DNA of 12,475 bases from Prevotellaceae bacterium (GTDB lineage: Bacteria > Bacteroidota > Bacteroidia > Bacteroidales > UBA932). The stretch covers positions 1 to 12,475 of the forward strand of contig JAITQP010000253.1 in the NCBI GenBank assembly GCA_031288885.1. The letters are read 5' to 3'. Under the pieces are notes generated by a model. That model was not told where the DNA came from. It searched no databases and saw only the letters and a program-made list of their open reading frames with translations. Below, in pieces: positions 8,417 to 12,475 of the stretch; the first letter of the stretch is position 1; each line of letters starts with the position of its first letter. Both the position numbers and the translations under genes were made by a program.

Positions 8417-8500
8417 GAATTACGAATTAGGAATTAGGAATTAGGCTGACGCGTTAGCTTAATTTCTAATTTGTAATTCGTAATTTCCAACTCGTAATTC
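8417..8500. repeat. inverted array of GAATTAG-type heptad repeats
   Basis: Left arm: GAATTAC, GAATTAG, GAATTAG, GAATTAG in tandem from 8417 to 8444. The right arm (about 8459-8500), read on the other strand, gives GAATTAC, GAGTTGG, AAATTAC, GAATTAC, AAATTAG, AAATTAA. The arms can fold into a long imperfect hairpin with a small loop near GACGCG. It fills the whole fucI-fucP gap and begins directly at the fucI stop codon. It could act as an mRNA stability or differential-expression element. Confidence 0.8.
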
Positions 8501-8502
8501 AC

Positions 8503-9798
8503 ATGGAAAAAATTGTACCCAAAGCGTTAATCTTCCCGTTCATTCTGGTAACAACGCTGTTTGCCCTATGGGGCTTTGCGAACGACATCACCAACCCCAT
8601 GGTGGCCGCCTTTAAAAACATTCTGCTCATCTCCAACTTTGAGAGCTCGCTGGTGCAGTTTGCCTTCTACGGCGGTTACTGCCTGATGGCAATTCCGGCG
8701 GCGATTTTCATAAAAAAATTCAGCTACAAAAGGGGGATTTTGGTGGGGCTTGGGCTGTACTCTGCGGGATGCTTTCTGTTCATTCCCGCCGGAAATACCA
8801 TGGCATTCTGGGCGTTTCTCATGGCCTACTTTGTGATGACCTGCGGCTTGGCGTTCCTCGAAACCACCTCCAACCCCTACATTCTGTCGATGGGCGCGGA
8901 GGAAAGCGCGACGCGCCGCCTCAACCTTGCGCAGGCGTTCAACCCCATTGGCTCGCTCACGGGAATGCTGGTGGCCAAGGAGGTGATACTTTCGCGGCTC
9001 AACAAAGCCACCGAAGCCGACCGGCTCGCGCTGCTGAATGGCGACCCCGAAGCCCTCGCCGCCGTTCAGCAATCCGACCTCAACATCGTCAGCGGCCCCT
9101 ACCTGATGCTCGGGGCGGTGGTGCTCGCGTTCTTCATCATTTTTGCCGTGTCGAGGTTGCCGCAGGCTACCGCCTCGCAGGGCGTGGCGCGGCAGTCCTC
9201 CACCCGCGCGGTGGCGCGGCGGCTTTTGGGCAACAAGCTCTACATCCGGTCGGTGATTGCGCAGGCGTTTTACGTTGGCGTGCAGATTATGGTGTGGACG
9301 TTCATCATCCAGTATGCCGAGCAGGAGCTGGGCATGAGCAAAGCCACCGCGCAGGGCTACAACATGGTCGCCATGGCGCTATTTGTTTCGAGCCGGTTTA
9401 TCTGCACCTTCCTGCTGAAGTACTTCAAGCCGAGCGCGCTGCTCACGTGGCTTGCCGTAGGCGGCGCCCTGTGCACCGCAGGCGTTATATTCATACACGG
9501 CATGGTTGGGTTGTGCTGCTTAGTCGCCATTTCGGCGTGCATGTCGCTCATGTTCCCCACCATCTACGGGATTGCGCTGAAAGGCTTGGGCGACGACGCC
9601 AAGCTGGCCTCCGCCGGCCTGATACTCGCCATTGGCGGCGGTTGCCTGATGCCGCCCTTGCAGGGCTTGCTCATCGACAAGGCGGTTTGGTTTGGCGACG
9701 CGCTGTCGTCGGTGCGCGTTTCGTTTGCGCTGCCGCTGGTATGCTTCATCGTCATTGCGCTGTTTGGGAGCTGGGTGGGGAGAAGAATTAGGAATTAA
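8503..9798 (+). CDS. fucP: L-fucose:H+ symporter, major facilitator superfamily
   Basis: A 431-residue inner-membrane transporter importing L-fucose with protons. About twelve hydrophobic segments are visible from PFILVTTLFALWGFAND to the C-terminal LPLVCFIVIALFGSW. The residues matching the two acidic positions essential in E. coli FucP (Asp46 and Glu135) are D28 in GFANDITNP and E120 in GLAFLETTSNP. Other family motifs are QFAFYGGYCLMAIPA, RRLNLAQAFNPIGS and FPTIYGIALKGLG. It lies 86 nt downstream of fucI, has no -7 box of its own in the heptad-repeat gap and is presumably expressed with fucI. The last four residues and the stop codon (RIRN then TAA) are encoded by a heptad repeat that continues after the gene, so the C-terminus has probably been altered by repeat insertion or growth. 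Confidence 0.95.
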   Translation: MEKIVPKALIFPFILVTTLFALWGFANDITNPMVAAFKNILLISNFESSLVQFAFYGGYCLMAIPAAIFIKKFSYKRGILVGLGLYSAGCFLFIPAGNTMAFWAFLMAYFVMTCGLAFLETTSNPYILSMGAEESATRRLNLAQAFNPIGSLTGMLVAKEVILSRLNKATEADRLALLNGDPEALAAVQQSDLNIVSGPYLMLGAVVLAFFIIFAVSRLPQATASQGVARQSSTRAVARRLLGNKLYIRSVIAQAFYVGVQIMVWTFIIQYAEQELGMSKATAQGYNMVAMALFVSSRFICTFLLKYFKPSALLTWLAVGGALCTAGVIFIHGMVGLCCLVAISACMSLMFPTIYGIALKGLGDDAKLASAGLILAIGGGCLMPPLQGLLIDKAVWFGDALSSVRVSFALPLVCFIVIALFGSWVGRRIRN

Positions 9799-9812
9799 GA
9801 ATTAGGAATTAT
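9785..9812. repeat. four tandem GAATTAG-type heptads overlapping the fucP stop
   Basis: GAATTAG, GAATTAA, GAATTAG, GAATTAT in direct tandem. This is the same unit as in the fucI-fucP gap. The TAA stop of fucP lies in the second unit. Confidence 0.85.
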
Positions 9813-9977
9813 ATTAAGTCCAATAAAAAGTTACATTAACGGAGATGCACACCTTGCGTCATTGCGAGACCCGAACCCATAATACGGGAAAAAAGAGAAA
9901 AGACGAGGTGCTAATAATATGTTTAAGCAATTCGTCATTGTTAAGGTAGCGCGACTTGAAAAGCCGGATTTTCATAA

Positions 9978-9998
9978 CCTCAGGTCGCTGACCTGAGG
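9978..9998. repeat. perfect 9-bp hairpin
   Basis: CCTCAGGTC pairs with GACCTGAGG around loop GCT. No T-run follows, so it is more REP-like than a terminator, though it could stop read-through from fucP in part. Confidence 0.6.
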
Positions 9999-10000
9999 AG

Positions 10001-10028
10001 GGTAGAGGCGGCATGCATTGCGTCTCTA
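10001..10028. repeat. palindromic REP-like element
   Basis: GTAGAGGCG and CGTCTCTAC are complementary at 8 of 9 positions around a core with GCATGCATTG. It resembles GTAGAGACG-type palindromes repeated in many bacterial genomes. A competing pairing, AGGCGGC with GCCGCCT, extends to about 10038. Confidence 0.5.
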
Positions 10029-10078
10029 CGCCGCCTGCCATTCAGGGCTTTCTGCGAGGTGTAGATTTTGTGTAACAA

Positions 10079-10093
10079 TTCCCCGCAGGGGAA
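10079..10093. repeat. perfect small hairpin
   Basis: TTCCCC pairs with GGGGAA around GCA. It is followed on + by an A-run and preceded by few T's, so it is not a convincing terminator for +. Its core sequence echoes the CCCCGCA hairpin at 5134-5152. Confidence 0.5.
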
Positions 10094-10271
10094 AAATATT
10101 CATAGCAAAAGCACCCAAATTCTCCGTCTCTCCCCTTTCCCGTAGGGGATTAACCGCCATTTACAGTTAAAGAGTGCTTTACAAAAAATTTTATTAATTT
10201 GGTTGTCGGCTATTTGTATAGACAGTGTAAAATATTTTTAGGAGTGATGGAATTTTGTCAAGAAAAAATGT

Positions 10272-10279
10272 TACCTTTA
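10272..10279 (+). promoter_or_regulatory. possible -7 box of the SUMF1-domain gene
   Basis: TACCTTTA, one base off TAnnTTTG, about 60 nt upstream of the start codon in A/T-rich DNA. No -33 TTTG lies at the standard spacing (one is at 10254-10257, too close). Weak but best placed. Confidence 0.35.
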
Positions 10280-10339
10280 CGCTTTATTTCTCATTAATGC
10301 AAGAAGTGTAATTAATTATCAACTCAAAAACAATTAAGA

Positions 10340-11512
10340 ATGATGAAAAGTACAACAATTTTAGGAATTTCCATGCTGTTAGCAGGGATAGCAGGCATGG
10401 CGCCCGCCAGGGTACAGGCTGCGAGCATGGCGGTGCTGGTGGTAGGTTTAGAGACAGATGCGGCGAGCGACGTGTTTGCGGCGGGCATACGGTACGAATT
10501 TGGGCAAAAGGGGTACACGATGATAACCAGCCCCGCGGTTTCAGCCAAGCAAACCGCGCTGCGCAACCTGCACAAGCAGAGCCAGCCGGTAGACACGGCG
10601 GGCCTGGCGGCGTGGGGTAGGGAGAACAGCATAGACTTTGTGCAGCTGGTGGTAGAGAACGATTGTACGATAACGATAGAAGGGGTAGCAAAGAGCGGAC
10701 GTGAGCAGCTAGCGCAGGTAGTACGCTGCGGCGTGGCGCAGTACTCGGAGCGCGGTTATTACCGGACACGGTTCATTCCGCAGCCGCCCGACCCCAATCC
10801 CAATTTAGGGACAGGCTTTGAGGAGATGGTGTATGTAGCGGGAGGTGTATTTGAGATGGGGTGGAAGAGTGGCAGGGATGGGACGCCCTACAACGGCAGT
10901 GAGAAGCCGTGTCACTACGTGCGGGTTAACAGTTTTTACATAGGGAAGTATGAAGTAACGCAAGCGCTGTGGAAGAAAGTGATGGGATCGAATCCGAGTG
11001 CATACAGCGGGGATAACAAGCCGGTGGAGCAGGTAAGTTGGGAGGATATAACGAATAGCACGAGTGGGTTTCTTAAGAAGTTGAATGCACTTACGGGGAA
11101 AAACTACCGGTTACCGACGGAAGCGGAGTGGGAGTACGCGGCGCGTGGGTGCAACGCTGGAGTATGCGAGAGTTACGAGTACAGCGGGAGCAACACGGTA
11201 GGGGACGTGGCTTATTGTGGCACTTCAGGGGGGGCAACGACAGTAGGCAGCAAGCGAGCGAATGGGCTAGGTCTTTACGACATGAGCGGGAATGTAGCTG
11301 AGTGGTGCGGGGACTTGTATAGCGATACATATTATCCCTCAGGCACAACAGCGTCTAGTCCGCAGGACAACCCCACGGGGCCTACGAGTGGCTCTGACCG
11401 CGTGAACCACGGTGGCAGTTGGAGCCACGCCGCGAGCTACAGCCGTGTAGCCCGTCGCGGCAGCAACGGGCCTAATTTCCGCGGCGACGGAAATGGTTTC
11501 CGCCTAGTGTAG
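10340..11512 (+). CDS. secreted SUMF1/FGE-sulfatase-domain protein with a DGR-type variable C-terminus
   Basis: A 390-residue exported protein. The signal peptide spans residues 1-27 (cleavage VQA-AS). An N-terminal domain (about 28-150, SMAVLVVGLETDAASD to the ENDCTITIEG region) may be of the CsgG/TolB-N kind seen in similar Bacteroidota proteins; this is tentative. A proline-rich linker (QPPDPNPN) leads to a SUMF1 domain with C-type-lectin fold from about residue 163 (MVYVAGGVFEMG). Its motifs are FYIGKYEVTQALW, PVEQVSWED, YRLPTEAEWEYAARG (from R257) and YDMSGNVAEW (M315 onwards), ending in GFRLV. The two cysteines needed for formylglycine generation fall in the CxxxxC region, where this protein has S368 and R373. 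It is therefore probably a binding scaffold, not an enzyme. Residues 351-390 are the variable repeat matched by the template-like copy at 11752-11904. The start is the first of two adjacent ATGs and there is no Shine-Dalgarno. The likely role is ligand binding outside the cytoplasm. Confidence 0.88.
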   Translation: MMKSTTILGISMLLAGIAGMAPARVQAASMAVLVVGLETDAASDVFAAGIRYEFGQKGYTMITSPAVSAKQTALRNLHKQSQPVDTAGLAAWGRENSIDFVQLVVENDCTITIEGVAKSGREQLAQVVRCGVAQYSERGYYRTRFIPQPPDPNPNLGTGFEEMVYVAGGVFEMGWKSGRDGTPYNGSEKPCHYVRVNSFYIGKYEVTQALWKKVMGSNPSAYSGDNKPVEQVSWEDITNSTSGFLKKLNALTGKNYRLPTEAEWEYAARGCNAGVCESYEYSGSNTVGDVAYCGTSGGATTVGSKRANGLGLYDMSGNVAEWCGDLYSDTYYPSGTTASSPQDNPTGPTSGSDRVNHGGSWSHAASYSRVARRGSNGPNFRGDGNGFRLV

Positions 11513-11541
11513 CCGTAGCTCCGCTAGTTTTGGTTTGGCCT
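11389..11541 (+). repeat. variable repeat (VR) of a DGR-like pair
   Basis: This covers the last 40 codons of the SUMF1-domain gene, its stop and 29 nt beyond. It aligns without gaps over 153 nt to 11752-11904. By hand count over the 41 codons from GGC TCT, there are 34 differences. Seventeen fall on the 29 adenines of the other copy and 17 on its 94 other bases. The final 30 nt (11512-11541) are identical in both copies. Changes mainly alter residues at the lectin-fold ligand face, such as AAC codons replaced by AGC, CAC, TAC, GGC, TTC or GGA. Confidence 0.8.
11512..11541 (+). promoter_or_regulatory. identical 30-nt tail shared by VR and TR, candidate initiation-of-mutagenic-homing (IMH) site
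   Basis: The 30 bases at 11512-11541 recur exactly at 11875-11904. They start at the last base of the VR stop codon and include a small hairpin, TAGC-TCC-GCTA, and complementary ends GCC/GGC. A conserved block at the 3' border of VR and TR is where DGRs start target-primed homing. That role is inferred from position and identity. Confidence 0.5.
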
Positions 11542-11579
11542 TAAAGTTTATCCTGTTGGCGTTCTATCTTTCCTGTAAG

Positions 11580-11632
11580 TTCTCGCTTCGCCGGTCTGCG
11601 GAGCGGAGCGGAGCAGGACAAGGCGAAGCGAG
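11580..11632. repeat. 11-bp perfect stem downstream of the VR
   Basis: CTCGCTTCGCC (11582-11592) pairs perfectly with GGCGAAGCGAG (11622-11632). The 29-nt loop contains GGAGC-type repeats, and two more outer T/A pairs form if GCGA bulges. It begins 40 nt after the VR tail. Some DGR targets need a hairpin just after the VR, though this one is larger and further away than the model case. It may instead be a plain REP-like element. Confidence 0.55.
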
Positions 11633-11638
11633 CGAGAA

Positions 11639-11665
11639 GCCGCCTGTGGCGGCAAATTTTTTTTT
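11639..11665 (+). terminator. intrinsic terminator of the SUMF1-domain gene
   Basis: GCCGCC (11639-11644), loop TGT, GGCGGC (11648-11653), then AAA and nine T's (11657-11665). It is a strong rho-independent signal. It separates the variable gene from the template-like copy, which must therefore be transcribed from another start or by read-through. Confidence 0.85.
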
Positions 11666-11751
11666 GATTTTGACAATTAACGGCTTTTAGGAGTTTTTTT
11701 AACGTGTAGGGGATGACCTTGGTTCTTCCCCTCATCGGGAGCCCGCCACAA

Positions 11752-11904
11752 TGGCTCTAACCGCGTGCTCCGCGGTGGCAGTTGGAACAACGACGCGAGC
11801 AACAGCCGCGTAGCCTATCGCAACAACAACACGCCTAGCAACCGCAACAGCAACGTCGGCTTGCGCCTTGTGTTGCCGTAGCTCCGCTAGTTTTGGTTTG
11901 GCCT
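11752..11904 (+). repeat. template repeat (TR)-like copy, non-coding
   Basis: A second copy of the VR, without a gene body. Upstream sequence shows no SUMF1 motifs, and the copy starts abruptly near TGGCTCT. Read in the VR frame it encodes [13 protein letters not shown]... to ...GLRLVLP and a stop, with nine AAC codons exactly where the VR varies. AAC-rich templates are the hallmark of DGRs, because adenine-specific mutagenesis of AAC cannot create a stop codon. The 3' end is identical to the VR tail. It could alternatively be the remnant of a second SUMF1 gene, but only its last 41 codons and tail exist. Confidence 0.75.
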
Positions 11905-12050
11905 CAGCTTACAGGTAAAGACGGATGTCATCAAGTAAACAGGCGGGATGCCCAGACCCTCGCGCAGGTGGGGGCGAATAGCGGGGGAGTTTCTCCCCCC
12001 AGAAAGGTGGTGCTAGTAGCTACGCGCGAACGTGAAACCTTTCTTTTTAG
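11905..12050 (+). ncRNA. hairpin-rich segment following the template repeat (possible 3' part of a TR RNA)
   Basis: Directly after the TR tail are two strong stems: GGGGGAG/CTCCCCC with loop TTT (11983-11999), and AGAAAGGT (12001-12008) with ACCTTTCT (12037-12044). The second stem has a 28-nt loop and ends in TTTTT then AG. In DGRs the RNA downstream of the TR is folded and needed for cDNA synthesis; the position and structure fit, but conservation was not tested. One frame stays open from 11839 to a stop at 12072 but has no good start, so I do not call a gene. Confidence 0.4.
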
Positions 12051-12308
12051 TGATTATATGGTTAATGATTAATAGCGCAAGGCGTGCGTAGCGGCGTCAG
12101 CACCGCCGCAGGTGGTCGGAAAATTGGTGATTTGGGTAATTTGCCGCGGTTGCATTCCATTCCTAGCGGATGTTGCAGCTGCTTCTATAGCCAATATAAT
12201 ATCGTTGCAACAACGTTAGAGCGAATTGTTACAGGCAAGCATCAGGTTCAAGTCCTGAATTGCTCACTAGATTAGGGGTCACTGCTTGCATACCCGTAGC
12301 CTGACCGA
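12051..12308. other. unassigned DNA where a DGR reverse transcriptase would be expected
   Basis: No reverse-transcriptase motif or accessory-protein sequence is visible. A 63-codon GTG-started frame (12084-12275) has no recognisable family. A small stem CGTTG/CAACG lies at 12203-12215. A nested fold at 12217-12266 pairs GAGC...AATT with AATTGCTC around a hairpin TCAGG/CCTGA with loop TTCAAGT, which looks like a tRNA T-arm without the rest of a tRNA. Confidence 0.45.
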
Positions 12309-12337
12309 GCCGGTGATTTATCACCGGCATTTTTTTA
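12309..12337 (+). terminator. strong intrinsic terminator
   Basis: GCCGGTGA (12309-12316), loop TTTA, TCACCGGC (12321-12328), then A and seven T's. It shows that something upstream on + is transcribed, most simply an RNA that starts before or within the TR-like copy, or an unrecognised small transcript from 12051-12308. Confidence 0.88.
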
Positions 12338-12372
12338 TTCCTAATTGAAAATGGTTACTCGCAAAAAATTTA

Positions 12373-12380
12373 TACCTTTG
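12373..12380 (+). promoter_or_regulatory. -7 promoter box of the downstream gene
   Basis: TACCTTTG followed by CA, an exact match to the Bacteroidota TAnnTTTG consensus, 44 nt before the start codon at 12424. No good TTTG -33 element is seen at 19-21 nt spacing. Confidence 0.6.
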
Positions 12381-12423
12381 CAACGTCTCAGCAAATTTAG
12401 GGTAACGCTAATAATTTTCTACT

Positions 12424-12475
12424 ATGACCATCCACAGGGAAGGAACCATGACCATAACGCTGACGCTGGCGGTGC
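12424..12475 (+). CDS. psd: start of a probable phosphatidylserine decarboxylase (partial, cut by window end)
   Basis: Only 17 codons are present, reading MTIHREGTMTITLTLAV. The IHREGT motif followed at once by a hydrophobic segment matches the N-terminus I know from Bacteroidota phosphatidylserine decarboxylases. These convert phosphatidylserine to phosphatidylethanolamine at the inner membrane. The preceding terminator and perfect -7 box make it the first gene of a new unit. The call rests on a short motif, and the catalytic part lies beyond the window. Confidence 0.55.
   Translation, partial: MTIHREGTMTITLTLAV

Larger units (their letters stand above)
9813..10339. other. gene-free region rich in REP-like palindromes
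   Basis: No gene is seen over about 540 nt. A stretch starting CGTCATTGCGAG (near 9857) resembles the widespread REP-like CGTCATTGCGAG repeats. It is followed by perfect hairpins at 9978-9998 and 10079-10093, and by an imperfect one at about 10001-10028, where GTAGAGGCG pairs with CGTCTCTAC. A second small CCC-GTA-GGG hairpin lies near 10140. The last 120 nt are A/T-rich and probably hold the promoter of the downstream gene. Confidence 0.6.

Noticed and set aside
11541..11735. 64-codon minus-strand frame between VR and TR
   Set aside because: It runs through the terminator and hairpin and has no family-like sequence.
11389..12050. CRISPR array or group II intron as the source of the repeats
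   Set aside because: There are only two copies, they are 153 nt long and one is coding. No regular spacers, and no intron boundary or domain V signature seen.
11839..12072. Open frame running from the TR-like copy through the hairpin segment
   Set aside because: No suitable start codon and it overlaps strong stems. It is better explained as structured RNA, though conservation would reopen the question.
12190..12266. tRNA gene suggested by the T-arm-like hairpin
   Set aside because: No 7-bp acceptor partner at the right distance, and no D arm or anticodon arm.
12084..12275. 63-codon frame possibly a reverse-transcriptase remnant
   Set aside because: GTG start, no RT motif such as the YxDD box, and no resemblance to accessory proteins that I can recognise.

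Overview
The window looks like chromosomal DNA of a member of the Bacteroidota, most likely a Bacteroidales relative. Protein evidence: an OmpA protein with a PD40-type beta-propeller, an outer-membrane barrel, a FucI/FucP pair, a SUMF1-fold secreted protein and the start of a Bacteroidota-type phosphatidylserine decarboxylase. DNA evidence: Shine-Dalgarno sites are absent or weak, and several genes are preceded by the Bacteroidota -7 box TAnnTTTG (TATATTTG, TACCTTTG). The species cannot be named.

Layout. 6-1747: a class I/II aminotransferase and rfbC on +, coupled by an ATGA overlap, ending at a long hairpin (1771-1816) that faces the convergent neighbour. 1837-4574: two envelope genes on -, an OmpA/beta-propeller/TPR protein and, upstream of it, an outer-membrane beta-barrel protein. 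4575-5566: about 1 kb without a convincing gene, holding a promoter and a folded leader of about 290 nt for the barrel gene, GC-rich hairpins, and an exceptional (GT)31 tract next to (CG)5. 5567-9798: a fucose locus, with an AraC-type regulator (-) divergent from fucI and fucP (+). The two promoters carry the same 11-base -7 block in opposite orientation around a small palindrome. Heptad repeats (GAATTAG-like) fill the fucI-fucP gap and supply the stop codon of fucP. 9799-10339: a gene-free stretch of REP-like palindromes.

10340-12424 is the most unusual part. A secreted protein with a SUMF1/C-type-lectin-fold domain ends in a segment (11389-11541) that is repeated without any indel at 11752-11904, in DNA that is not part of a gene. 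The second copy is rich in AAC codons, and differences between the copies are strongly concentrated at its adenines. The two copies also share an identical 30-nt tail just beyond the stop codon. This is the variable-repeat/template-repeat (VR/TR) architecture of a diversity-generating retroelement (DGR). No reverse transcriptase or accessory gene follows the template within the window. Downstream there is only a hairpin-rich segment, about 250 nt of unassigned DNA and a strong terminator before psd. The cassette therefore looks like an orphan, either remnant or served in trans. About half of the VR/TR differences are not at template A's, so this TR may not be the current donor of this VR.

Functionally, the fucose locus covers sensing, proton-coupled uptake and isomerisation to fuculose. 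Kinase and aldolase are not in the window. The envelope genes and the DGR-like secreted protein suggest a host- or surface-associated lifestyle, but that is inference.
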